Shown here: positions 32,043 through 40,234 of the stretch, piece by piece
How positions within the stretch are numbered: the first letter of the stretch is position 1
Layout of the letters: each line of letters opens with the position of its first letter
Assembly: GCF_023887685.1 (NCBI RefSeq)
Contig: NZ_JAMWMR010000004.1
Location: 1-64,000, forward strand
Reading direction: 5' to 3'
DNA from: Streptomyces macrolidinus
GTDB lineage: Bacteria; Actinomycetota; Actinomycetes; Streptomycetales; Streptomycetaceae
DNA: 64,000 bases
Notes under the pieces: generated by a model
What the model was told of the DNA's origin: nothing
Databases searched by the model: none
The model's input: the letters and a program-made list of their open reading frames with translations, nothing else
Translations under genes and position numbers: made by a program

Positions 32043-32609
32043 ATGGACCGTCTCACCAGCGCCGTCAGCACCGCGGACGCCCCCACCGACGTGTTGTTCC
32101 GCGACGCCGTCGAGGCCGACGTCGACGCGCTGGTCGCGCTGATCGACTCGGCGTACCGCGGCGACTCCAGCCGCGCCGGCTGGACCACCGAGGCGGACCT
32201 CCTCCAGGGGCCGCGGACCGACGCCGAGGGGGTGCGCGAGGTCCTCCGGGCGGCCGACAGCAGACTGCTCACCGTCGAACGCGACGGCGCGATCATCGCC
32301 TGCTGCCACCTCGAACACCGCGGTGCACACGCCTACTTCGGCATGTTCGCGGTCAGCCCCGGCCTCCAGGGCGCGGGGCTCGGCAAGGCGGTCCTCGCCG
32401 AGGCGGAGCGGACGGCCCGCATCACCTGGGGCGTCCGTGAGATGCACATGACCGTGATCTCCCTACGCCTCGACCTGATCGCCTGGTACGAGCGGCGCGG
32501 TTACCGCCGTACGGGACGGATGAGCCCCTTCCCCTACGGCGAGGAGCGCTTCGGGATCCCGCAGCGCGACGACCTTCAGTTCGAACTGCTGGTCAAGCCG
32601 TTGATCTGA
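32043..32609 (+). CDS. GNAT-family N-acetyltransferase
   Basis: This 188-residue acetyl-CoA-dependent enzyme has a GNAT core: FRDAVEADVDALVALIDSAY (strand 1/helix 1), YFGMFAVSPGLQGAGLGKAV with the acetyl-CoA pyrophosphate loop (QGAGLGK, about residue 110), and LIAWYERRGYRRTGRM near the end. Start ATG 32043 follows GGAGAAG. The acceptor substrate is unknown. It converges on the GDPD gene and is separated from the MarR gene by about 100 bp. Confidence 0.88.
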   Translation: MDRLTSAVSTADAPTDVLFRDAVEADVDALVALIDSAYRGDSSRAGWTTEADLLQGPRTDAEGVREVLRAADSRLLTVERDGAIIACCHLEHRGAHAYFGMFAVSPGLQGAGLGKAVLAEAERTARITWGVREMHMTVISLRLDLIAWYERRGYRRTGRMSPFPYGEERFGIPQRDDLQFELLVKPLI

Positions 32610-32639
32610 CAGCCCGCGCCGGGGCCCGGCGTGCGAGGC

Positions 32640-33323
32640 TCACGCGGTGAAGCGGCCGGTGCGCTTGATCTCCGGGTGGTCCGTGGTCGCGCCGTCCAGC
32701 GCCAGGGCGCGTACGAGCCGCAGATGGTCCTGGGTGTTCACCACCCAGCCGATGATCCTCAGATCCGCCTTGCGCGCGTGCTCGACCACCTCCAGGGTCA
32801 GCCGGCGGATGTTGAGGCAGACGGTCGCGGCACCGGCCGCCACGGCGCGCTCCACGATATCGGTGCCGTAACGGCTGCCGATCAGCGCCGTGCGCACGCC
32901 GGGCACGAGCCGGGCGATCTCCGCGATCGCCTCGTCGTGGAACGAGGACACCTCGACCCGGGCGACCAGGTCCCGGCGCAGCATCACCTCGGCCAGCGCC
33001 CGCGCCGCGGCCACGTCCTTGATCTCCGCCTGGAGCGGTGCCCGCACGGTGTCCAGGACCTCTTCGAAGACGGGGACCCGCTCCCCGCGGCCCGCGTCGA
33101 GCGCGCGCAGCTCGGCGAGGGTCTTCCCGGCGATCGGGCCGGTGCCGTCGGTCGTACGGTCCACGTCCGTGTCGTGCATGACCACGAGCGCGCCGTCCTT
33201 GCTCAGATGCAGATCGAGTTCGATCACATCGAGGCCCGCGCGCTCGGCGGCGATGAAGGACCGGAGGGTGTTCTCGGGCTCGACACCCATGACTCCGCGG
33301 TGCCCGATGGTGAGGAAGTTCAA
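32640..33323 (-). CDS. Glycerophosphodiester phosphodiesterase
   Basis: The enzyme splits glycerophosphodiesters into an alcohol and glycerol-3-phosphate. All of its 227 residues fall in a TIM-barrel GDPD domain. Signatures are IGHRG (residues 6-10, catalytic His), EPENT, and DVIELDLHLSKDG carrying the metal ligands; the second catalytic His is in VVMHDTDVDR. The start is TTG 33323 (MNFLTIGHRG); the frame upstream has no better start. There is no signal peptide, so it probably acts in the cytosol on lipid headgroups taken up or released internally. Confidence 0.9.
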   Translation of the reverse strand: MNFLTIGHRGVMGVEPENTLRSFIAAERAGLDVIELDLHLSKDGALVVMHDTDVDRTTDGTGPIAGKTLAELRALDAGRGERVPVFEEVLDTVRAPLQAEIKDVAAARALAEVMLRRDLVARVEVSSFHDEAIAEIARLVPGVRTALIGSRYGTDIVERAVAAGAATVCLNIRRLTLEVVEHARKADLRIIGWVVNTQDHLRLVRALALDGATTDHPEIKRTGRFTA

Positions 33324-33571
33324 GGTTCAGCTCGCTTCCGTCGGCGACGACTCGGCTTGCGTGCACGGCGTTCCCCTACCCGCGGCACGGCCGCAGCCTA
33401 ACGGCCCGGCCTCGCGAGGGAACCGGCCCCGCACGGCCCGAGGGGTGCGCGGACGGTGTGATTCCGGGCCGCGGGACCGGCCGTGGATCACCCCTGGGTG
33501 GGCGCGCCACACCACCGTTGACCTCACGCACCGCTGCCCCGACGGCACCTCCTGTGCTGCGGGACAGGAAG

Positions 33572-33688
33572 ATGAACGGCGAGGTGGGGACAGCGCAGGA
33601 TAATTTCCTGATCGTCCTCTTGCTGGGAGAAACCCTGTATGCATACGGTGTCTTGACGCGAGGTTCTCCCGTGGAGGATGAATTATGA
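33572..33688 (+). CDS. Possible 38-codon ORF coupled to the DUF6421 gene
   Basis: ATG 33572 opens a frame that ends in TGA 33686-33688, overlapping the ATG of the DUF6421 gene (ATGA). Its middle, NFLIVLLLGETLYAYGVLT, would form one membrane-like helix. A purine-rich GACAGGAAG lies right before the ATG, a little close for a ribosome site. It covers the hairpin leader, so base usage may reflect RNA structure rather than coding. Unrecognised. Confidence 0.3.
   Translation: MNGEVGTAQDNFLIVLLLGETLYAYGVLTRGSPVEDEL
33625..33670 (+). promoter_or_regulatory. Structured leader of the DUF6421 operon
   Basis: GGGAGAAACC (33625-33634) can pair with GGTTCTCCC (33662-33670) with one bulged A. The loop contains the perfect 10-bp palindrome GTATGCATAC (33637-33646). 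The hairpin ends just before the ribosome site GGAGGATG (33673-33680) of the DUF6421 gene. The area is AT-richer than its surroundings. It could be a transcriptional operator or an RNA control element. The rest of the gap from 33324 shows nothing I recognise. Confidence 0.45.
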
Positions 33689-35082
33689 CGGAAATTCTTG
33701 TGCAGGCGGGTTCCGAAGGACAGGTTCCTTCACCGGAGAGGGTGGTGGACCATCCGGCCTGGCCCGTGCTCAAGGATGCCGTGGAGCGGATCCGGCCCTG
33801 GCAGTCCAAGGACGGTTCCATCGACTTCGACGCCGAGGGCGCGCCGGACCCCGCGGAGGCCGAACTCGCCGTGAGCCGTGTGGCGCGGGCCGTGGAGGAA
33901 CTCTCCCCGCTGCTGCCGCACGACGCCGCGTACCACGAGGCGCTCGTGAAGGACCTGCGTCGCTGGGCCGACGAAGGCTTCAAGGTGCCCGACTTCCTGG
34001 ACTCGCTGCTGGCCTTCCAGCCCGCCGTGCAGCGCGAGGACGGCAGGCAGCACCTGGTCGTGTTCCCGATGTACACGCAGAACGGCAACCTGGACCGCAA
34101 CCTCGAAGCGGTCGTCCTGCGCATGGTCTGGCCCGAGTGGCTCGCCGAGCTGGAGGCCACCCGCTACGACAACCCGCTGTTCTGCGGCATCACGTTCGAG
34201 GACTTCACCGGCGGCTACGACACCAACTCGGCCGTTCTGTTCCCCGAGACCGTCGCCGTGCGCGAGGCCCCCGAGAGCTTCAGCTGGGGTGCCATCTTCT
34301 GCGACCGCGAGGCCGCCCGCTTCCGCCGTGTCACCGCCGCGGCCGTCGACATCCTGGGCCTCGAACTGCCCGAGGACATCGCCGCGATGGTGCACGACCA
34401 GCAGCGCTGCCAGCAGGCCTTCGTCCTGTGGGACATGATCCACGACCGCACCCACAGCCACGGCGACCTGCCGTTCGACCCCTTCATGATCAAGCAGCGG
34501 CAGCCGTTCTGGATGTACGGCCTGGAGGAGCTGCGCTGCGACCTCACCTCCTTCAAGGAGGCCGTGCAGCTCGAGGCCGACGGCTTCCCGCAGGGCCGCG
34601 ACGTGCAGTACGCGGTGCTCTTCGACCGCATGTTCCGCTTCCCGGTCACCGGCGAGCGCGTCCGCAACTACGACGGCCTCGGCGGCCAGCTCCTCTTCGC
34701 CTACCTGCACCAGCACGACGTCGTCCGCTGGACCGACAACAAGCTGCACATCGACTGGCAGCGCGCCCCCGAGATCACCAACCAGCTCTGCGCCGAGATA
34801 GAGAAGCTGTACCGGGACGGCATCGACCGCCCCAAGCTCGTCCACTGGTTCAAGGCGTACGAGCTGGTCTCCACCTACCTCGCCCCGCACCCGGCCTCCC
34901 GCTGGGCCAAGGGCCCGGACGCCCTGGACCTCACGCTGCCGCCGCGTAAGCTCGTCGACGACGTGCTGGCGGACGAGTTTCCGCTCAGCATGTTCTACGA
35001 GGCGCTCTCCAAGAAGATCAAGAAGGTGATCGCCTCGACCAAGGGCATCACCGCGGAGACCCCCGAGCAGGTCGCCGCATGA
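33685..35082 (+). CDS. DUF6421 family protein
   Basis: This 465-residue protein belongs to a conserved actinobacterial family with no assigned role. It is largely helical, with charged, histidine-rich stretches such as LWDMIHDRTHSHGDLPFDPF (about residues 250-270), ending in QPFWMYGLEELRCDLTSFKE and FDRMFRFPVTGERVRNYDGL. The HDRTHSHG cluster could hold a metal ion, but that is inference. No signal peptide or membrane segment is present. GGAGGATG precedes the ATG. It is the first gene of an operon with an SDR and a threonine aldolase, coupled by ATGA and GTGA overlaps. Confidence 0.85.
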   Translation: MTEILVQAGSEGQVPSPERVVDHPAWPVLKDAVERIRPWQSKDGSIDFDAEGAPDPAEAELAVSRVARAVEELSPLLPHDAAYHEALVKDLRRWADEGFKVPDFLDSLLAFQPAVQREDGRQHLVVFPMYTQNGNLDRNLEAVVLRMVWPEWLAELEATRYDNPLFCGITFEDFTGGYDTNSAVLFPETVAVREAPESFSWGAIFCDREAARFRRVTAAAVDILGLELPEDIAAMVHDQQRCQQAFVLWDMIHDRTHSHGDLPFDPFMIKQRQPFWMYGLEELRCDLTSFKEAVQLEADGFPQGRDVQYAVLFDRMFRFPVTGERVRNYDGLGGQLLFAYLHQHDVVRWTDNKLHIDWQRAPEITNQLCAEIEKLYRDGIDRPKLVHWFKAYELVSTYLAPHPASRWAKGPDALDLTLPPRKLVDDVLADEFPLSMFYEALSKKIKKVIASTKGITAETPEQVAA

Positions 35083-35891
35083 GCGTCGACGCTGTAGGTA
35101 CGGGTGAGGCAGCGAAGGCTGCTCAGGAGGCGAGGATCATGCACAACGGGAACGGTCCGCTCAGCGGTGCGGTGATCGCGGTGGCCGGCGCGGGCGGGCC
35201 CGCGGGCAAGGCGACGCTGATGCGGCTCGCCGAGGCCGGGGCGACCGTCGTCGGGTCGGACAACAACCCCGAGCGGCTCGCGGAGGCCGTGGACGCCGCT
35301 TCCTACGCGCACGGCGGCGCCAGTGTCGTGGGGGAGACGGTCGACCTGCTCGACCTGCAGTCGACCCGCGACTGGGCCGACCGCATCGAGAAGGAGTACG
35401 GCCGTGTCGACGGCCTCGTCCACCTCGTCGGCGGCTGGCGCGGCGGCAAGGCCTTCACGCGCAGCGGCATCGAGGACTGGGACCTGCTGGAGAAGCTCCT
35501 CATCCGCACCGTGCAGCACACCTCGCTGGCGTTCTACGACGGGCTCCAGCGCAGCGACCGCGGCCGGTACGTCCTGATCAGCGCGGCCGGGGCGTCCCAG
35601 CCGACCGCCGGGAACGCGGCCTACTCCGCCGCGAAGGCCGCCTCCGAGGCCTGGACGCTGGCCATGGCGGACGGCTTCCGCAAGACGGCCGACGAGAGCG
35701 GTTTGACGTCCGCGGCTACGATCCTGATCGTCAAGGCGTTGGTGCACGACGCGATGCGCGCCGAGCGTCCCAACGCGAAGTTCGCGGGCTTCACCGACGT
35801 CAACGATCTGGCCGAGGCCATCGCCGGTGTATGGGACAAGCCCGCCGCGGAAGTGAACGGAAACCGTCTGTGGCTGACCGAGAAGCCGTGA
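35079..35891 (+). CDS. SDR-family oxidoreductase of the DUF6421 operon
   Basis: The 270 residues form a Rossmann oxidoreductase. Its cofactor loop is VIAVAGAGGPAGKATLMRLA, an altered TGxxxGxG, followed by VVGSDNNPERL. The catalytic Ser is in VLISAAGASQ and the Tyr/Lys pair in AAYSAAKAASEAW. The ATG overlaps the DUF6421 stop. A second start, ATG 35139 with CAGGAGGCGAGG upstream, would give a 250-residue protein beginning directly at the fold and may be the true or an additional one. The substrate is presumably shared with the aldolase. Confidence 0.88.
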   Translation: MSVDAVGTGEAAKAAQEARIMHNGNGPLSGAVIAVAGAGGPAGKATLMRLAEAGATVVGSDNNPERLAEAVDAASYAHGGASVVGETVDLLDLQSTRDWADRIEKEYGRVDGLVHLVGGWRGGKAFTRSGIEDWDLLEKLLIRTVQHTSLAFYDGLQRSDRGRYVLISAAGASQPTAGNAAYSAAKAASEAWTLAMADGFRKTADESGLTSAATILIVKALVHDAMRAERPNAKFAGFTDVNDLAEAIAGVWDKPAAEVNGNRLWLTEKP

Positions 35892-36967
35892 ACCGTCCCC
35901 GGACCGACGCGCGTCGCCACCACGACCCGCAGGTCCGCGGTTTCGCCAGCGACAACTACGCCGGGGCCCACCCGGAAGTGATGGCCGCCCTGGCGCTGGC
36001 CAACGTCGGCCATCAGGCCGCGTACGGCGAGGACGCGTACACCGAGAACCTCCAGGCGATCATCCGCGGCCACTTCGGCGCCTCGGCGGAGGCGTTCCCG
36101 GTCTTCAACGGCACCGCTGCCAACGTCGTCTCGCTCCAGGCGGTCACCGACCGCTGGGGCGCGGTGATCTGCGCCGAGAGCGCGCACATCAACGTGGACG
36201 AGGGCGGCGCCCCCGAGCGCATGGGCGGCCTCAAGCTGCTCACCGTGCCCACGCCCGACGGCAAGCTCACCCCTGAGCTGATCGACCGCCAGGCCTGGGG
36301 CTGGGAGGACGAGCACCGCGCGATGCCGCAGGTCGTCTCGATCACCCAGAGCACCGAACTGGGCACGCTCTACACGCCCGACGAGATCCGCGCGATCTGC
36401 GAGCACGCCCACGCGCGCGGGATGCGGGTGCATCTGGACGGCTCCCGCATATCCAACGCCGCCGCGTCCCTGAACGTACCGATGCGGATGTTCACCAACG
36501 CGGTCGGCGTCGACATCCTCTCCCTGGGAGGGACGAAGAACGGCGCGCTGCTCGGCGAGGCGGTCGTCGTCCTCAACCAGGACGCCGTCCGCCACATGAA
36601 GCATCTGCGCAAGCTGTCCATGCAGCTCGCCTCCAAGATGCGCTTCGTGTCGGTGCAGTTGGAGGCCCTGTTCGCCAAGGACCTGTGGCTGCGCAACGCC
36701 CGCCACGCCAACGAGATGGCGCAGCGCCTGGCGGAGGGTGTGCGCGCGGTCCACGGCGTCGAGATCCTCTACCCGGTGCAGGCCAATGCCGTCTTCGCGC
36801 GTCTGCCGCACGAGGTGACCGAGCGCTTGCAGAAGCGCTTCCGGTTCTACTTCTGGGACGAGGCTGCGGGCGACGTCCGCTGGGTGTGCGCCTTCGACAC
36901 GACCGAGGACGACGTGGACCGGTTCGTGGCGGCGCTCAAGGAGGAGATGGCGCGCTACACGCCCTGA
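35888..36967 (+). CDS. PLP-dependent low-specificity L-threonine aldolase-like enzyme
   Basis: This 359-residue fold-type I PLP enzyme of the beta-eliminating lyase group cleaves beta-hydroxy amino acids to glycine and an aldehyde. Visible are FASDNYAGAHPEVMAAL, VFNGTAANVVSLQAV binding the PLP phosphate, VHLDGSRISNAAASL with the Asp contacting the ring, and SLGGTKNGALLGE with PLP-lysine near residue 217. GTG 35888 overlaps the SDR stop. An SDR next to an aldolase suggests oxidation or reduction of a beta-hydroxy amino acid or its aldehyde product. Confidence 0.9.
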   Translation: MNRPRTDARRHHDPQVRGFASDNYAGAHPEVMAALALANVGHQAAYGEDAYTENLQAIIRGHFGASAEAFPVFNGTAANVVSLQAVTDRWGAVICAESAHINVDEGGAPERMGGLKLLTVPTPDGKLTPELIDRQAWGWEDEHRAMPQVVSITQSTELGTLYTPDEIRAICEHAHARGMRVHLDGSRISNAAASLNVPMRMFTNAVGVDILSLGGTKNGALLGEAVVVLNQDAVRHMKHLRKLSMQLASKMRFVSVQLEALFAKDLWLRNARHANEMAQRLAEGVRAVHGVEILYPVQANAVFARLPHEVTERLQKRFRFYFWDEAAGDVRWVCAFDTTEDDVDRFVAALKEEMARYTP

Positions 36968-36991
36968 TCCGGCCCGTAGGAGCCGTACACG

Positions 36992-37035
36992 TACGCGGCC
37001 GATCGGCAGTCCGTCGACTGCTGATCGGCCGCGTA
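36992..37035. terminator. Strong bidirectional terminator hairpin
   Basis: A 20-bp stem with one G-U position (36992-37011 with 37016-37035, opening TACGCGGCCGATC) and a 4-base loop CGTC lies 25 bp beyond the aldolase stop. It also lies beyond the convergent acyltransferase stop at 37076, so it can end both transcripts. Confidence 0.85.
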
Positions 37036-37075
37036 TCGGCGTGTTCGGGCGCGTTCGTCGAGCGTTCGTCGTGCG

Positions 37076-37804
37076 TCAGTGCGCGCCGGCCGTGCGGAGC
37101 TGCTCCGGGGTGGGGGCCGTGCCGCCGAGGTGGGCGGGCATCCACCAACTGTCCTCCGGGCCCTTGGGACGGCCGGGGTAGGCGCGCTGCGCGGTCTCCA
37201 GCAACTCCTGGACGCGCTCGCGCAGTTGACGGGTGAGCGCGCCCGCGTACGTGTCGCGCGGGGCCTCCATCGCCTCGCCGACCCGGATCGTGATCGGGGT
37301 GTGGCTGCGCTTGAAGTTGCGCGGGTGGCCCTTCGTCCACAGCCGCTGCGTGCCCCACAGGGCCATCGGGACCAGCGGGACGCCCGCCTCCTGGGCCAGG
37401 CGCGCGGCGCCCGACTTGAAGCCCTTGAGGGTGAACGACTGCGAGATCGTGGCCTCGGGGAAGACTCCGACCACCTCACCGGACTTCAGCGAGTCCAGCG
37501 CGTGCGCGTACGCGGCCTCGCCCTGCTTGCGGTCCACCGGGATGTGCTTCATGGCGCGCATCAGCGGGCCGGAGATCCGGTGCCGGAAGACGGACTCCTT
37601 GGCCATGAAGCGCACCAGACGCTTCTGCGGCAGCGCCGCCAGGCCGTTGAAGATGAAGTCCAGATAGCTGATGTGATTGCTCACCACCACCGCGCCGCCG
37701 GACCGCGGGATGTTCTCCGAGCCCTGGCAGTCGATCTTCAGGTCCCATGCCTTGAACATCGTGAGGGCAAGGCCGACAACAGGACGATAGACGAGCTCAG
37801 CCAT
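37076..37804 (-). CDS. Lysophospholipid acyltransferase (PlsC/1-acylglycerol-3-phosphate type)
   Basis: The 242-residue membrane-associated enzyme adds an acyl chain to a lysophospholipid. The catalytic NHISYLDF (HX4D, about residues 42-49), substrate motif FMAKESVFRHRI, GVFPEATIS (the EGT-like block) and VPLVPMALWG are all present. An N-terminal hydrophobic segment (PVVGLALTMFKAW) anchors it. ATG 37804 matches family starts; the frame is open further upstream. It is single and converges on the aldolase operon. Confidence 0.9.
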   Translation of the reverse strand: MAELVYRPVVGLALTMFKAWDLKIDCQGSENIPRSGGAVVVSNHISYLDFIFNGLAALPQKRLVRFMAKESVFRHRISGPLMRAMKHIPVDRKQGEAAYAHALDSLKSGEVVGVFPEATISQSFTLKGFKSGAARLAQEAGVPLVPMALWGTQRLWTKGHPRNFKRSHTPITIRVGEAMEAPRDTYAGALTRQLRERVQELLETAQRAYPGRPKGPEDSWWMPAHLGGTAPTPEQLRTAGAH

Positions 37805-38094
37805 GGACGGGACGGACCCTTCTCTCTGCCTGGGAAGGGACTCCCGGCGAAAGTTACGCAGCCGTAGGTTTACGGCACGTTGCCGATCGTGCCCCAAGAA
37901 CGCGTGCGGGGCCAGTCCTGATGCCGCTGAACAGCGAGATCCTCGTCACGTCAGCCGGATGGACCACCGCGGACCCCGCTTCGAGGTGCGGGAATGTCCC
38001 TGGCCCCGTGGACGCTGGAGGAAGACGCAGGGTTGCGCTCGTGCCGACGAGCGGGTACGGAGCCGGATACCGGCGAGAGGGCGGGAGAGCAGGC

Positions 38095-38421
38095 GTGGGT
38101 GGAGTGGACGACAGCGGGCGGCTCGGTGCGGGCGAGTTGGGGCAGGGACTCGGCGGACGGGCCACCCTCGTGCAGTTCTCCAGCGCCTTCTGCGCCCCCT
38201 GCCGCGCGACACGGCGGATCCTCGCCGAGGTGGCGGCCATGGTGCCCGGCGTCGCCCATGTGGAGATCGACGCCGAGCAGCGGCTCGAACTCGTACGGGC
38301 CCTCGGCATCCTGAAGACACCGACCGTCCTCGTCCTCGACGCCGAGGGGCGGATCGTGCGCCGGGCGACCGGACAGCCACGCAAGGCGGACGTGATCGCC
38401 GCGCTCGGCGCGGCCGTCTGA
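38095..38421 (+). CDS. Thioredoxin-family protein
   Basis: The 108 residues include the redox motif SSAFCAPCRATRRIL with Cys33 and Cys36 (CAPC instead of CGPC) and the cis-proline region GILKTPTVLVLDAEGRIV. The motif variation should change the redox potential. GTG 38095 follows GGGAGAG; a longer frame upstream has no protein-like composition. The flavin reductase gene lies 265 bp downstream in the same direction. Cytosolic, since there is no signal peptide. Confidence 0.85.
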   Translation: MGGVDDSGRLGAGELGQGLGGRATLVQFSSAFCAPCRATRRILAEVAAMVPGVAHVEIDAEQRLELVRALGILKTPTVLVLDAEGRIVRRATGQPRKADVIAALGAAV

Positions 38422-38537
38422 CGTCCCATCGGCCCAGGTGGGCGACGTGCGAGGCGGCCCTGGGGCAGCGGGTGAGACATCTCCCAGATCCCGGGGCGCA
38501 CTTGACTCTGCGCCCCAGCTATCGTCAGCTTGACCCT

Positions 38538-38621
38538 ATGCCCCCGGAATTCCTTCTCCCCGAGCGTGTCCACGTGGTCCCGGCCCGCACCGCGAGTGGG
38601 CGCACCGTCCGGGCTGAATGA
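38538..38621 (+). CDS. Possible 27-codon leader ORF before the flavin reductase gene
   Basis: ATG 38538 to TGA 38619-38621 encodes a 27-residue peptide beginning MPPEFLLPERVHVV, 64 bp before the flavin reductase start. It contains no cysteine, so it does not match the cysteine-attenuator leaders known in actinobacteria. There is no strong ribosome site. Probably chance, kept because the upstream leader is otherwise empty. Confidence 0.2.
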   Translation: MPPEFLLPERVHVVPARTASGRTVRAE

Positions 38622-38685
38622 GCAGCCACGGATCCTCCCCCTCCGCGGGGTCCCCCCACGTCGTCTCTCGCAGAAGGACAACTCC

Positions 38686-39195
38686 ATGACGGCCACGCCC
38701 GACCTCGGCACCCCCCGGCTCACCTCCCCGGACCTGTTGCGCTCCGTCTTCCGCCGACACGCGGCGGGAGTCGCCGTGATCACGGCCCAGTTGGGCGGCA
38801 GCCCGGTCGGCTTCACCGCCACCTCCCTCGCCTCCGTCTCCGCCGAGCCCGCGCTCGTCTCGTTCGGCATCGGGACCGGTGGCTCCAGTTGGCCCGTCAT
38901 CTCCGAGACCCGCCATGTCGGGGTGCACATACTCGGCGAGCACCAGGAAGCCCTGGCCCGTACGTTCGCCAGGAGCGGCGCGGACCGCTTCGGGCCGCCC
39001 ACGAGCTGGCGCGAGGGGCCGGAGGGCGTGCCCGTGCTGGACGGCGTCCTCGCCTGGCTCGTCTGCCGCGTGGTGGCGCGCGTGCCCGCCGGGGACCATC
39101 GCATCGTCGTGGGCGAGGTCGTGGCCGGTGACCCCTCGGGCGAGGGGCGCCCGCTTGTCTACCATCAGGGGCACTTCAACGGCCTTCGCGACTGA
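38686..39195 (+). CDS. Flavin reductase-like (FMN-binding) protein
   Basis: The 169-residue split-barrel flavoprotein belongs to the flavin reductase/HpaC group: FRRHAAGVAVITAQLGGSPV, GFTATSLASVSAEPALVSFG binding FMN, and the C-terminal HQGHFNGL near the nicotinamide site. It likely reduces free FMN with NAD(P)H for a partner monooxygenase, which is not encoded nearby. ATG 38686 has AGAAGGA nine bases upstream. It sits between a thioredoxin gene and etfBA. Confidence 0.9.
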   Translation: MTATPDLGTPRLTSPDLLRSVFRRHAAGVAVITAQLGGSPVGFTATSLASVSAEPALVSFGIGTGGSSWPVISETRHVGVHILGEHQEALARTFARSGADRFGPPTSWREGPEGVPVLDGVLAWLVCRVVARVPAGDHRIVVGEVVAGDPSGEGRPLVYHQGHFNGLRD

Positions 39196-39237
39196 CCCTC
39201 CTGGCCGGTTACACAGCGTTGCCAAGGTCACAGTGCA

Positions 39238-39287
39238 AAGCGCTTGCTTAGCGGGCGCTCGCTGGGTGTACTACTGACGAGTAATAT
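39238..39287 (+). promoter_or_regulatory. Probable control region of etfBA
   Basis: AAGCGCTT (39238-39245) is a perfect palindrome. GCGCTTGCT is repeated as GCGCTCGCT 14 bp later, resembling sites of fatty-acid or acyl-CoA responsive TetR repressors. TAATAT (39282-39287) is a good -10 element about 105 bp before the GTG of etfB. No clear -35 is seen. The regulator is not in the window. Confidence 0.4.
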
Positions 39288-39392
39288 CTTGTTCGGAGCG
39301 CGGGGTCGCCCCGATCGGGATCGGCCGCTTCAGGCGCCTATGCTGCCTGCAAGAAGGCAGCCCAGAACTGACGATGCAGTAGGAGAGCCGGC

Positions 39393-40178
39393 GTGAGCTT
39401 GAGGATCGTTGTCACTGTGAAGTACGTGCCCGACGCCACTGGCGACCGGCACTTCGCCGATGACCTGACCGTGGACCGCGACGACGTGGACGGTCTCCTC
39501 TCCGAACTCGACGAGTACGCGGTCGAGCAGGCGCTTCAGATCGCCGAGGAGGCGGACGACGCCGAGGTCACCGTGTTGACCGTGGGCCCGGAGGACGCCA
39601 AGGACGCGCTGCGCAAGGCGCTGTCCATGGGTGCCGACAAGGCGATCCACGTGGAGGACGACGACCTGCACGGCACGGACGCCATGGGCACCTCGCTGGT
39701 GCTGGCCAAGGCGATCGAGAAGGCCGGTTACGACCTGGTGATCTCCGGTATGGCCTCCACCGACGGTGCCGCCGGTGTCGTCCCGGCGCTGCTGGCCGAG
39801 CGCCTGGGCGTCCCGCAGGTCACCCTGCTGTCCGAGGTCGCGGTCGAGGACGGCGTCGTCACGGGCCGCCGCGACGGCGACACGGCCTCCGAGCAGCTTC
39901 AGGCGCAGCTCCCGGCCGTGGTGTCGGTGACCGACCAGTCGGGCGAGGCGCGTTACCCCTCCTTCAAGGGCATCATGGCGGCCAAGAAGAAGCCGGTTCA
40001 GGCCTGGGACCTGTCGGACCTCGACATCGAGGCCGAGGAGGTCGGCCTGGAGGGCGCCTGGACGAAGGTCGAGTCCGCGACCGAGCGTCCGGCGCGCACC
40101 GCGGGCACGATCGTCAAGGACGAGGGCGAGGGCGGCAAGCAGCTCGCTGAGTTCCTCGCGAGCCAGAAGTTCATCTAA
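39393..40178 (+). CDS. etfB: Electron transfer flavoprotein beta subunit
   Basis: This 261-residue partner of EtfA takes electrons from acyl-CoA and related dehydrogenases. It carries RIVVTVKYVPDATGDRHFAD, ELDEYAVEQALQIAEE, ALSMGADKAIHVEDD, and the AMP-binding region GMASTDGAAGVVPALLAERL. GTG 39393 follows AGGAGAGCCGGC. The C-terminal arm (residues 200-261) that clasps the alpha subunit is present. The alpha gene follows after 56 bp, forming an operon that ends in a strong terminator. Confidence 0.97.
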   Translation: MSLRIVVTVKYVPDATGDRHFADDLTVDRDDVDGLLSELDEYAVEQALQIAEEADDAEVTVLTVGPEDAKDALRKALSMGADKAIHVEDDDLHGTDAMGTSLVLAKAIEKAGYDLVISGMASTDGAAGVVPALLAERLGVPQVTLLSEVAVEDGVVTGRRDGDTASEQLQAQLPAVVSVTDQSGEARYPSFKGIMAAKKKPVQAWDLSDLDIEAEEVGLEGAWTKVESATERPARTAGTIVKDEGEGGKQLAEFLASQKFI

Positions 40179-40234
40179 GGCTCACCACCTTCACCGCCCC
40201 TCAGACTTCGCAATCCGCAAGGAGATCCATTCCC

